This document shows, one piece after another, positions 13,457 through 25,003 of a stretch of 64,000 bases of DNA (positions are counted from its first letter, which is position 1; each line of letters opens with the position of its first letter). This DNA is from Agriotes lineatus (Eukaryota; Arthropoda; Insecta; Coleoptera; Elateridae): the NCBI GenBank assembly GCA_940337035.1, contig CALNHX010003008.1, positions 1-64,000 on the forward strand. Direction: 5' to 3'. The position numbers and the translations under genes are program-made. Below the pieces are notes generated by a model. The model saw nothing but the letters and a program-made list of their open reading frames with translations, was not told where the DNA came from and made no database searches.

Positions 13457-15398
13457 TGTTAGATTATTTTCGACCTCTTTCGTTTTGCTCAAAATTACGT
13501 TGAGTTGAGGCCGCTTTAATAGGTTTTTTGTCTTGATAAATTTCTGAAGACCTCCCTGTCGAAAGTTCAACCCTGGATCTTAAAGCTATATTTTAAATTT
13601 TATTTGGCCTAGACGCTAACGCGCCCCGAGCTGCGGAATTTTCCCTGTAAGCATTTTCCTTTAACGCACAGAGTGTGCGGTTGTTTCAACCGTCGGTCGC
13701 CAGTACCCACATAAATCAAATTCTTTATTTCAAGTAGAAGCAAAAACAGTCCTTGAAGCCTTAGGTTTTCTTTCAGGCAATTCAGCGCTCAAAGTTCTTG
13801 AAAATTGGTCGTGTAATTCGATACCCTGGGACTCGCTGCAACAGCAAGACATTTCTTCTAGAATGTTTAATGGGCAAATGAAATAAGGTTTGATAAGTCT
13901 TTAATTAACCGCACATATAGAAATGATGGTTTCGGTGTTCGAAATTTTCTTCCATTGTAGCCGTCAGGCGTAGCCCGATTTGAAATTAATGAATTAGTAG
14001 CAAGCTTCCGACCAAGAACGTGTTAAAAGAACGCGACCTCCGGCACCTCGGCCGGGGGCTGCGCTATTTTTGTAGTTTCCTGCAGCAAGTTTCGTTGCCT
14101 CTTATTAAATCCGCGTGTTGATTTTTCTGAACTTAAGTGAGTGAAGCTCGAACCTTCGAAGCAATTTATTGTTGGTGTGTTTAAAAATTTCGTGGCGGGC
14201 AGGTGAAGTAATTAACTCGGCGTTGATACGAATGGCCGACTCGTCTCCTATAGCTTACTTCCCAGGGGAAGATATTTGCATTACTTGCACATTTGATTAG
14301 AGACGACATCTTTAAGCCTTAACTAACTTTTCCCTGTTAAGTGGGGAAAACCTTTGCTGTATGCAAATTTTTGTATCAACGCCGGGCTTATTGTAATTTA
14401 CTGGGGAGTCCCTGAACTCTCATCCCAACAACTCCGTTTGCACTGCAGCCCTCACTGCCAAGTGACTCCACTAGGACCTCGTTCACCGCTCCCGACAAAA
14501 ACACGCTTTGGGGCCAAGGTAAAATTGTTTACAGTAAATATGTGTTTTCGCTTTGTTTAATTATGTGCCGTGTGAAGTGATATCGACCATCTGTCGTGCG
14601 CTATTGAAGTTTATATTAGACATTGCGTACGCCCGCTTGATTAAATTATTCAAATTAATTATTATACGCAGGGGCGTCTCTCCTGTGATTTTGTTCTGTT
14701 TATTTGTTAATGATGCTTAGATTAAGTTAACTTTTGCTAGGGGACCCCGAAATTCCAGTTAGGATGTACCCTTTGTATTAAATTTAAACTCACCCCTGGG
14801 TGGGCTATTAAACATAGATCTTTGTTAATTTCAGTCTAGTTATTTGTTGTTGCTAAACCCTTTAGTCATTAGTTAATTACGGCAAAATCCTGGTGTAAGT
14901 AAATGTGAACCCAAAGCCTGCTCTTCAATTAAGAACGCCCCTAGATTTTGGGCTTGTCAGTGTTTTCTTTTATTGCTCTAGAGGGTGTGGCCATCAAGGT
15001 AAGTCATTTGTTGCAAGGCCACACCGTGTATACACCAACAGGCCCGAAGGAGCTTGGCGGAGGGGACGCTGTAGCGGAGTGCAGTTACGTGAAGGACCTC
15101 CCCATAGGCTACGTGTGTGTTCTTGTTTCTAACACGTTTGCCATTCCCTATCTAGAAACAAGTGGCGCTCTAGACATCTATCTTAAGCAATCCATCGGGG
15201 TAAGTGCCGCCGGTTTTTCTTTGAGCTTTTGAACTACGCCTTCCCGACTGAGCTAAGTGCGAGTAACCGGAGCAACAAAATCTGTTCCGACACATTAAGA
15301 TCTGTGTTTTCTGGTAAAGCCGGCGATCCCTGTAGGTTCTACCCGATTTTAGACCATAATTATAATCAATGTCGATCTGATGAATTGAAACTGCAACA
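13457..15398 (+). repeat. 5' LTR (1942 bp)
   Basis: Starts TGTTAGATTATTTTCGACC and ends CTGCAACA, so it has TG...CA ends. It matches 17792-19882 along its length. It lacks about 148 nt that the 3' LTR carries at 18737-18884. It contains an intron-acceptor-like pyrimidine tract ending CTCTAG at 14981 and donor-like AAG/GTAAGT (14998/14999) and GGG/GTAAGT (around 15200). An open frame of 94 codons (14948-15232) covers these sites, but I recognise no domain in it. Confidence 0.93.
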
Positions 15399-15406
15399 GA
15401 TCTAAA

Positions 15407-15424
15407 TGGCGCCCAACGTGGGGC
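15407..15424 (+). other. Primer-binding site of the LTR element
   Basis: TGGCGCCCAACGTGGGGC begins 8 nt after the 5' LTR. TGGCGCC is the usual start of a sequence complementary to a tRNA 3' end ending in CCA. I do not assign the tRNA. A weaker copy of this neighbourhood recurs 88 nt downstream. Confidence 0.8.
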
Positions 15425-17780
15425 TTGGTTTTTGTCGTTAACGCCCTTCTGGCATTGTTTTTTTCGTTTTTCATGTTAAAAGCACCCTTAAGTGGCTCTA
15501 CCAACGTGTGGCTCGTTTTCGTCGATAACGCCTTTAGGGAATTGTTTTTGTGTTTCTTTTTTTGCCATACAGCTTTATTTTAGTCTTTGGCATCAACGAC
15601 ATATAGTTTTTTTTTAGTATTTTTCATGAAAACTTGACTTTTTAGGACTTTGAAATTTGGAAACGTGTTTTTTCATATCAGGACGCGTATCTTATTTGGT
15701 TTCTTTTATTAAATGAGTTCCTTGCTATCCCTTTGATAGACCAAACATTGTTTTCCCCGGGATTTTTTGTGGGATTTTTGTGTTTTTTCGGGTTAAACAT
15801 TTCAACATTTTTTTTTCGTGCTGAGGCCTAGTTTGAAGCCATTCTTTTTGGTGCTATCGTTTATTTTAGTATGGATTATTAAACAAACCATGTTTTTTTA
15901 GTCTTCTTTGTGAAAACTCTAAAATTTTTGAAAGGTATCGAACTTTTTTTGAATCCGTTTATTGTTGATTGTGCTTAGCCTTCAGCTAATTTGAAATTTT
16001 ATTGTGCTATTCTGAATTTAAGTTGAAGTTAGTAGAGTTCATCGACATTGACGTATTTAGATTAGCGATGTTGACTTTTTTGTTGTTATCCTTTGATGTG
16101 GTGCCGCGTTGTTGTTCGTTAACGAGTTGGAAATCATTTTGTTTTCTTTATTCTTATTGGTTCGTTGTTAGGATGTGGTTCTGTGTTGGTGTGCTTGTGA
16201 GATCCGCTTTATGCAAATTTGTAATATCTCTCAAACCATCTTAGTTGGCTTGGCGTAGTACTTTTTTGATTGACTTCATCGCGTGCATCAACACTTGTCG
16301 TAGTGTCTTGTACACTTTTTGTCGTACCCCTTTCGTTTATTGACTCAGTAGTTTACCATGTTGAAGTATGTTGCGATTTAGTCGCCTGTTGTCGTTGTGT
16401 TTAAGTGACTTATTTATGGACGATCTGTCGTCGCCTACCGAATTTTGTTTTGATGACTTTAGGTTGTCACTTTAGGTGACCTTTCCCGGTGGGAAATACT
16501 TTTTCGTTGAAGACTTTTGATGGCTTTAGACCATGTTTCGTGTTCCTGCTCTGTGGATTCTGAGAGGGACAAAGCTTTTGAGCTTCGTGTGATAGACTGG
16601 CCAGGCTGTTCGCACGTTGTTTCTTTAGTGAATTTTATGTTTGACATTTGTTGGAAACTTTGTTTTTCCGGATTTTCTTTTGGTATTCGGTGGCGGAGTC
16701 ATTTTCGGTCTCGCATTTTGCGAATTTATAGACGATTTGGCTTTCGGCATCGTCATCGATTGAGGATTTCGGTGAACTTAGTTTTCTTTTCCTTGACAAT
16801 CCCAAGCCACAATGGATTAACCATGTGTGACATACTGTTGTATATAATTGTTCGCTTCATTAGCATAGGATAGAATAGAATAGGTTAATTTAGGTTAGGC
16901 GGCCTTCAAGGCCTTCGAGACTCCTGTCGTTCGTGGCCACCCCTTTCTTTGATCGTTTGTTGCTGTGGGACAAACACAAGGGGCTGATCCCGTGACGCCT
17001 CGCGTGCCCTCTTCAACGGGTCTTCGAGAGTTAGGTTGCGAACCTTGGGGCTTCGTACCTTGTGTTCGATTGGTAGGTTGGACGGAAGAGTTCACAGTGA
17101 TGACATATACCCTATTATGACCAGCTCATTCCAGAGCAAAAACACATCCCAGGTGGGACATCAACTCTTCTCTCTCATCTTTCTTCTTTCGTTCTATCCT
17201 CCCTTTACCGTGTGTCCGGCGACACCTGTCATTGCCCTCACCCGTTTTGCTTTTGGCACTTTTCCCTCTAAACCGTGTCATGGAGCCGGATAGTGAGTAG
17301 GCAGTGGGTCCGGTCGCCTTGCTTACCCGTCACCCCATGGACGCGTGCCATGGCCGCTCGGCCATGGTCGGATTATTTTGAGATGTGGACACCACCCTTT
17401 ACCGGGGTGGAGTGGTCCGTGTTTTATGATGTTTTTGAGATTTTGATTTTCTATCGCCAAGTCGAATGGGACCCCTGGCGGAGTACCCTCCTTTGGGACA
17501 AATTACGTTTATTTGTCGCCCGATTCCCTGGTCCGGGGAGGGGTGTTCTAGGCTTCACCGAACCGTCAGTGCCGGATTGAGGTTTTACGTAGTTTCCAGC
17601 GGCGTAACCGGTCTTTTTGGCAAATTCTTCTTTCTTCCCACTCTGTCCATTGACGCTATCAGTTATCGCGTGGTTGGGATCCTGAGTAGTGACGGCTATC
17701 TCAATCCGCACCTTAAGTTAAGCGAATCTTCTAGAAACTCTCTTGGTCGTCTTAAGGATCAATTTAAGAAATTGACCTCT

Positions 17781-17791
17781 AGTAAGGGGGG
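17781..17791 (+). other. Polypurine tract of the LTR element
   Basis: AGTAAGGGGGG lies immediately before the TGTTAG start of the 3' LTR, the expected position for plus-strand priming. It is short and interrupted by one T. Confidence 0.6.
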
Positions 17792-19882
17792 TGTTAGATT
17801 ATTTTCGACCTCTTTCGTTTTGCTCAAAATTACGTTGAGTTGATGCCGCTTTAATAGGTTTTTTTGTCTTGATAAATTTCTGAAGACGGCCCTGTCGAAA
17901 GTTCAACCCTGGATCTTAAAGCTATACTTTAAATTTTATTTGGCCTAGACGCTAACGCGCCCCGAGCTGCGGAATTTTTCCCTGTAAGCATTTTCCTTTA
18001 ACGCACAGAGCGTGCGGTTGTTTCAACCGTCGGTCGCCAGTACCCACATAAATCAAATTCTTTATTTCAAGTAGAAGCAAAAACAGTCCTTGAAGCCTTA
18101 GGTTTTTTTTCAGGCAATTCAGCGCTCAAAGTTCTTGAAAATTGGTCGTGTAATTCGATACCCTGGGACTCGCTGCAACAGCAAGAAATTTCTTCTAGAA
18201 TGTTCAATGGGCAAATGAAATAAAGTTTGATAAGTCCTTAGTTAATCGCACATATAGAAATGATGGTTTCGGGGTTCGAAATTTTCTTCCATTGTAGCCG
18301 TCACGCGTAGCCCAATTTGAAATTAATAAATTAGTAGCAAGCTTCCGACCAAGAGCGTGTTAAAAGAACGCGACCCCCGGCGCCTCGGCCGGGGGCTGCG
18401 CTATTTTTGTGAGTGCCCTGCAGCAAGTTTCGTTGCCTCTTATTAAATCCGCGTGTTGATTTTTCTGAACTTAGGTGAGTGAAGCTCGAACCTTCGAAGC
18501 AATTCATTGTTGGTGTGTTTTGAAATTGCGTGGCGGGCAGGTGAAGTAATTAACTCGGCGTTGATACGAATGGCCGACTCGTCTCCTATAGCTTACTTCC
18601 CAGGGGAAGATATTTGCATTACTTGCACATTTGATTAGAGACGACATCTTTAAGCCTTAACTAACTTTTCCCTGTTAAGTGGGGAAAACCTTTGCTGTAT
18701 GCAAATTTGTGTATCAATGCCGGGCTTATTGTAATTAGTAGGAGCTCGCCGCGCAATAGTGTATTATTTGCTGTCATTTCTCCCACAACCGTTGGGGGGT
18801 TGCCTCCATCTTGGGGTTTTTCGCAACACCTCGTTACGTTTCACCAGAGCTTCATCGGAGGCCGTCATCTCTTGTTCCTGATTACTGGGGAGTCCCTGAA
18901 CTTTCATCCCAACAACTCCGTTTGCACTGCAGCCCTCACTGCCAAGTGACTCCACTAGGACCTCGTTCACCGCTCTAGACAAAAACACGCTTTGGGGCCA
19001 AGGTAAAATTGTTTACAGTAAATATGTGTTTTCGCTTTGTTTAATTATGTGCCGTGTGAAGTGATATCGACCATCTGTCGTGCGCTATTGAAGTTTATAT
19101 TAGACATTGCGTACGCCCGCTTGATTAAATTATTCAAATTAATTATTATACGCAGGGGCGTCTCTCCTGTGATTTTGTTCTGTTTATTTGTTAATGATGC
19201 TTAGATTAAGTTAACTTTTGCTAGGGGACCCCGAAATTCCAGTTAGGATGTACCCTTTGTATTAAATTTAAACTCACCGCTGGGTGGGCTATTAAACATA
19301 GACCTTTGCTAATTTCAGTCTAGTTATTTGTTGTTGCTGAACCCTTTAGTCATTAGTTATTTACGGCAAAAGCCTGGTGTAAGTAAATGTGAACCCAAAG
19401 CCTGCTCTTCAATTAAGAACGCCCCTAGATTTTGGGCTTGTCAGTGTTTTCTTTTATTGCTCTAGAGGGTGTGGCCATCAAGGTAAGTCATTTGTTGCAA
19501 GGCCACACCGTGTATACACCAACAGGCCCGAAGGAGCTTGGCGGAGGGGACGCTTTAGCGGAGTGCAGTTACGTGAAGGACCTCCCCATAGGCTACGTGT
19601 GTGTTCTTGTTTCTAACACGTTTGCCATTCCCTATCTAGAAACAAGTGGCGCTCTAGGCATCTATCTTAAGCAATCCATCAGGGTAAGTGCCGCCGGTTT
19701 TTCTTTGAGCTTTCGAACCACGCCTTCTTGACTGAGCTAAGTGCGAGTAACCGGAGCAACAAAATCTGTTCCGACACATTAAGATCTGTGTTTTCTGGTA
19801 AAGCCGGTGATCCCTGTAGGTTGTACCCGATTTTGGACCATAATTATAATCAATGTCGATCTGATGAATTGAAACTGTAACA
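17792..19882 (+). repeat. 3' LTR (2091 bp)
   Basis: Starts TGTTAGATTATTTTCGACC and ends CTGTAACA. It is nearly identical to the 5' LTR apart from scattered substitutions and about 148 extra nt (about 18737-18884, beginning AGTAGGAGCTCGCCGCG). The frame corresponding to the 5' LTR ORF is also open here (19432-19731). Confidence 0.93.
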
Positions 19883-20828
19883 ACTCTCGCTAAAATAATT
19901 ATATTGTGTTCGGCCCTAGACCTGTTAGTAGTAGAATAATTTTTATATGGTTAATATTTACTGAAAAACGTGCTTTTCAGACGTTTTAACATACATGAAT
20001 GCCAAACTATTGAATTTGAATTTTTTGGAAGCAGAAAAATTTAATATGGTAATGACGTATTGTTTAATCGGTTGTAAATGTACTACTACAGGAATTACTA
20101 CTACTGAAACTAATTCTAAGCCAGTTTTTGAGCACCTGTTAGTGATGCACGCTCACTCTGGCTAAAATAATTATATTATGTTTGGCCCTAGACCTGTTAG
20201 TAGTAGAATAATTTTTTATATGGTTAATATTTACTGCAAAACGTGCTTTTCAGACGTTTTAACGTACATGAATACCAAACTATCGAATTTGAATTTTTTG
20301 GAAGCAGAAAAATTTTATATGGTAATGATTTATTGTTAAATGGGTTGTAAATGTACTGCAACGGGAATTACTACTACTGAAAGCAATTCTAAGCCAGTTT
20401 TTGAGCACCTGTTAGCGATGCATGCTCACTCTGGCTAAAATAATTATATTATGTTCGGCCCTAGACCTGTTAGTAGTAGAATAATTTTTATATGGTTAAT
20501 ATTTACTGCAAAACGTGCTTTTCAGACGTTTTAACGTACCTGAATACCAAACTATTGAATATGAATTTTTTGGATGCAGAAAATTTGATATCTCAGTGAT
20601 GTATGATTAATTAACTTCTATATATACTACTACAAGGGCATTTACCACTGCAATCAATTTTAAGCCAGCTATTGAGCACCTAGTAGTGATGGTACGCTTG
20701 CTCTGGTTAAAATAATTATATTATGTACGGCCCTAGACTTTTTAGTAGTACAGTAATATTTTATGTGGTTAATATTTACTGCAAAACGTGCTTTTCTTAG
20801 GTCTTAACGTACCTGAATACTAAACTAG
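19883..20828. repeat. Satellite array, right edge (about 3.5 monomers)
   Basis: The monomer resumes with ACTCTCGCTAAAATAATTAT. The last copy (20560-20828) is clearly more diverged, as is usual at an array edge. Recognisable sequence stops after TTAACGTACCTGAATACTAA. Confidence 0.93.
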
Positions 20829-23107
20829 AACTCCTCAAATTTGGAGGAAGTGTATGATATACCCATGAAATTAGTGGAGATTGTTACAGAAAGAAGTTTA
20901 TGGAAAACGTTGAGTCTCTTGTTATAAGTATAAGGAATGATTGCGACAGGGATTGAGATATGTTATGTGATACAGATTAGATGTTTAGTTTTAAATATTA
21001 TTTTGCATTATATGTGCGAAGAACCTATGAAATAAAATTTATAAAACCGTACATTGTACATTTACATTATTTGAAAAATGTTATCTCTGAAAGAATGAAG
21101 AAGTAGCATAATTTATAAAATTTAAACCAATATTTTTTTAAATAATTTCTAAGTGTTATCCATGTTTATCATTTGCATGAAACTGGTTGTTATAATCATG
21201 TATGTAGTTAATCAGTTTAACACATAGGTACGAACGAGAGGATGACGTCAGACCGTTCTTAAGAAAATACGATAGTACAAGACATATTATGTGTTATATA
21301 ATACCCTGTCGGGCATTATTAGTAATTACTATGGTACATGAATGGTCAGAAATGACAAGCGTCAAATTTCTAGCCAATTGCGTACCTCGATGCATCGATT
21401 CGTTCACATCAATAGTTGATCATCCAATATAAGCTTTCTAATCCATTATTTATGTTATTAGGAAACACTGGTTATGCATAAAATTTTGTATGCACCACAG
21501 GCATTACTTGATGTTTCTAACCTCAAGCGATTTTCAAACCCTCAGGCCAGAGAACCTCGGGCTTATAAACTTGTCACCCTCAAGCTGGCATAAACATCTT
21601 CAAAATGCCGTTAGTACATAATTAACTATTATTGAAAAACAAATACATTGGAAAAGATATAAAATAAATAGTTACAAAAAAACAAAGGGTAGTTACTTTT
21701 GAACTAAAACATAAAACCATTTATTAGAAGCAGATGTAAAATAAGTAATAATTAATAAATAAATACATAAAACGCAACGTTAACTTCGAGCTATCAATAT
21801 CTAATATTCTTCTTATATCACGGTGATGAAAGTCCAATCAGTGACGGTACTGCACGACAAACTATCAAGCTAGAATGACTGTGAGTATTGTCCAGTGCAG
21901 TCGTGTTTACGAAGTGTATTCATTTTGTTGGTAGCATTTAGTAAAAGCTAATATCAGAAATGGGATTATTCTAAAAAATAACGAGCCTTTTTGCTGTAAG
22001 TGAAGTGAAATCATCATCCCTGTAGTTTAACCCTTTCAGTACGGCAGAGGTTTTGACAATACTTGCTGGCTGGACGGCAGTGGGAAGCGCTTGCCACTCC
22101 GGTCGTGCTACGGAAAAATATTAACTTTTTGTTAGTTCTCTTCTGTTAGTAAGCATAAGAAACCCTGATAATTAGAGAAAATATTTGTATATAAAAAAAT
22201 ATATATCTAAAACAGAGATATAACAGAAAAATATGAAAATTAACACAAACATGCTCCGAAAATTAAGGTTATAAGGTTCACATATATTATGTTCGGTACA
22301 AGTTACTAGCAAAAAAATATGAAAACGGTATGAAACTACATTAGATTCCCATCCCAAACAATGCTTCCACTCTTGCCGCTCTAGGTTTCCCGTTAGATGG
22401 GCACGAAAATGTTTAGCCACTTCAGTAGCTTTCCGCCACGAAAGGATTTTAAAGGTTTGAATTTTGATTATGTTATAATTATTTGTCCAGAGTTTAGTGT
22501 TGATGCTTCAGCACTTGTGCTTTCTAGAGGATATCACACTGGATTATTATAGTAAAAAACCTGAATCGCCACGGTCTTGTGATTGTGTTGCAAGTGGAGG
22601 ATGATTATCAAATACCTATTCGAGAAAAATCATTCAAAATAGTGGGTATTAAATAAATATGATACAGATTATATATAGAGTGTTGGACTTTAAAAAATAT
22701 GCAAAACAATATCACTAAGGAGATATTAATTATTATTAGAATGTAAAATAATTTTGGACTAAAAAATGTAATACGTTTGTAAACGGCTAAAAATTCTAAA
22801 ATAAACCCTTTATAAAATGATTTTTAATCTGTTTGGTATACTCGTATAAAGAGTTATACATTAAAATAAAATTGTCGAGAAGAGTTAAAAATGAAATTTT
22901 GAAATATTAAGATGTGGTGATGTTAAAGGGAAGTTTGGATATGGTGAGAGTGCCATATGTAAAACAGTTACAATCTACAAAAGCAATTTCTGGAACTAAG
23001 TTTATTATCAATTAATTACATCATATGAATTGGATAGTAGGGGCTGGTTTTACTGGAGCTTGATTACATCGAGTTTGTTAGCTGAGTGAACGTCTTATGG
23101 TATAGAT
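20829..23107. other. AT-rich intergenic DNA, nothing assigned
   Basis: No gene or repeat could be supported. A short minus frame at 22172-22420 (82 codons, hydrophobic C-terminal half) has no recognisable domain. TTTAACCCTTTCAGTACGG near 22027 looks like a TTAA-CCC transposon end, but no partner end was found. Confidence 0.6.
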
Positions 23108-23490
23108 AATAGTATATTATACATCAAGGTAGCGAAGTGCAGTATTATAACCTGAGCGCATATTAGATACTGAGCGCGCAGCGCGAAGTATCTAAAGCGC
23201 GAAGGTTATAAGACGATTCGCTACCGTGGTGTATATACTATTTTTTGCACTACCAAACGGCTTAATACCTAAATTCCCAACAAATTTCGAAAATATGTTA
23301 ACTGTCAACCTGACAATACAGCTCTTTAAAACGTCAAAATTAAAATAGTCATATTTGGTAACTTAGCAATTTATCAGTTACCACGGTGAAAATTGTTTAT
23401 TTTACTTTCTCTCCCTTGGTGGAGAAAATCAAATTCACGACCTAAAGATAGACCAATAACGGTGCGTTCTGAGACTAGTAGTGCAAAAAA
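23108..23490. mobile_element. Hairpin-bearing repeat, possible MITE
   Basis: Bases 23108-23233 fold back on themselves. AATAGTATAT...GGTAGCGAA...ATAACCT...AGATACT pairs with AGTATCT...AGGTTAT...TTCGCTACC...ATATACTAT around a GC-rich centre GAGCGCGCAGCGCGA. Directly next to it a 13-bp inverted repeat, TTTTTTGCACTAC (23241-23253) and its complement (23478-23490), encloses 224 bp. Outer limits and target duplication are not clear. The same layout is seen at 47161-47569. Confidence 0.6.
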
Positions 23491-24662
23491 GGTTTTTCAT
23501 CTACTGAAATTGTACTTCGCCAAGCTTGTTATTGAATTGACATTTTGTAACTTGCATCTAGTCGAAGTTCGTGGTACTAGGTTGTCAACGGCTTGTGAAT
23601 TTTGGAAGGAAAACGTGGAAGGCGTTTGCTTCTGATCAGTTTTGACAGTTCTGTTGGAGAACAGTGGTAGGTGCCTTAGTGTGTTTGGCTGGGAGGTGTT
23701 TCCGGTTCCTGGTGGTTGGTTGCATTCGTGCTGGAATTTGTTTGGGAGATTTCTGTGAGGTTACCGGATACATTTGGCTTGGTAAAGAAGCATATCAATG
23801 TCCATAGACAGGTGACAGGCTACAGGTATTTATGTAATAAACTGAAAGTAAAACATAGAAAAAGTGAAGTGAGGTAATTATAAAAGGGATTACTTACTAT
23901 TTAATATTTGTTGAATGACAAGTAGTGTAACGAAAAGGTATTTGTAATTGATTTTGCATTTGCATAATTTGAAGTGACATTGACAGACGTACAAATTGTC
24001 ACGGAATTAAAAATGAATTTTCAGGAATAAAAGCAGTCTTAATGATGCGTGAATCCGACCTGTGTTTCTTAAGAGTAAATGTTTTCTACCAGAGCTAGAG
24101 ATATTAAATAATATTGATAAGTCATAATTTATGAAAGGGTAAATGAGTTACTTAAGTTCATTTTAAAAAGAGAATTGATAAAAATAAACTTAAGTATAAT
24201 AAAAGTCAGACGTAATAGCTAAAGCATAATAAATATTGTTATAACATAAAACCCTTTACCTGCATAAAGACCATTGTAACATAGTCAATTATAACAATAT
24301 ATTCTTCGATAAAAACAAATATTTAAGATTTTGTCAAAGCTGCACGTCGGACTTTGGCATTTACAACTTGAGTAATTAAGTTGTAAACATTTATATTATT
24401 GAGGAAACCACGCTCAATAGAAAACAGTTCAATGATACTGGTATGGTCTTGCGACAATGACGTGTAGAAGATTTTATCCTTTTTAAAGTTTAAAAGGAGC
24501 AGTCTGAAGTTTTGACACAGACTGACGCAAATCCTAACCTGCTAACCTCGAATATGACATAGACTTACAGTGCTACCAACTTAAACAGTGCCAACCTAAG
24601 AAAAAAATCACAACCATTTATGGTCATTCGGTACAAGTGGGCGAGATGGATGCTGATGAGGG
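23491..24662. other. Intergenic DNA, nothing assigned
   Basis: No open frame with a recognisable domain and no clear repeat. AT-rich. Confidence 0.6.
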
Positions 24663-24670
24663 GTTTAGAA

Positions 24671-24937
24671 TAAGGTCACTATATCAATAAGGTACCGCCA
24701 TTCCATTCCTCGCGTGAGAATGTGAGAAAATTGTGAGATAAGAATAACAAATACAAATTTCCCAAGTGCAATAGGGAAGACACTCGTTTTTGGGGATTTT
24801 CTTTTTGGTGTAATGGCACTTGTAAAGTGAGGAATCTGTTAGGTTATGTGTTTTTATCACCAGTTGGAGAAAATTGTGCGACAAGAATAGATATAAAAAA
24901 TCACTAATGGCGGTACCTTATTGATATAGTGACCTTA
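24671..24937. mobile_element. MITE, 267 bp, with 32-bp perfect TIRs and 8-bp duplication
   Basis: TAAGGTCACTATATCAATAA begins a 32-bp inverted repeat that is matched perfectly at 24906-24937. GTTTAGAA flanks it on both sides (24663-24670 and 24938-24945). Just inside each end there is a related direct repeat (GAGAAAATTGTG then A/C GAxAAGAATA, near 24721 and 24868). 8-bp duplications suit hAT or P superfamilies; I cannot choose between them. No coding capacity. Confidence 0.92.
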
Positions 24938-25003
24938 GTTTAGAAAGGTCTAAAAGAAAGACAGCCCCATATCCCAGTAGCACAACGGAAGTTTAAAGGA
25001 ATA

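Larger units (their letters stand above)
15399..17791 (+). other. Interior of the LTR element, no gag-pol
   Basis: T-rich on the plus strand, with many runs such as TTTTTTTCGTG. Short open frames exist, for example 16002-16244 (80 codons), 16517-16873 (118 codons) and 17275-17580 (101 codons). None shows a zinc knuckle, DTG protease, YxDD or integrase motif. About 88 bp is imperfectly repeated at the start (15413 onward and 15501 onward: CCAACGTGxGGCT followed by GTCGxTAACGCC). Probably noncoding packaging and transport RNA. Confidence 0.75.
13457..19882 (+). mobile_element. Non-autonomous LTR retrotransposon (LARD-like), complete
   Basis: A 6.43-kb element with two near-identical long LTRs (13457-15398 and 17792-19882), a primer-binding site at 15407 and a G-rich tract directly before the 3' LTR. 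The 4-bp duplication ACTC lies at 13453-13456 and 19883-19886. The interior is only about 2.4 kb and shows no gag, protease, RT or integrase motif in any frame, so it must rely on enzymes from another element. The close match of the LTRs and the intact duplication point to a fairly recent insertion into the satellite. A 4-bp duplication and a TGGCGCCC primer site suit a Ty3/gypsy relative; this is inferred. Confidence 0.9.

Noticed and set aside
14354..14560. Small frames in the LTR (68-75 codons), present in both copies.
   Set aside because: Presence in both LTRs is expected from LTR identity. There is no family match and no initiation context.
15376..15396. CTGATGAATTGAAAC near both LTR ends looks like hammerhead core elements.
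   Set aside because: Only three nucleotides separate CTGATGA from GAAA, so there is no stem II, and no cleavage triplet with stem I is present.
22022..22050. TTAACCCTTTCAGTACGG as a possible piggyBac end.
   Set aside because: No second TTAA-bounded end or transposase was found nearby.
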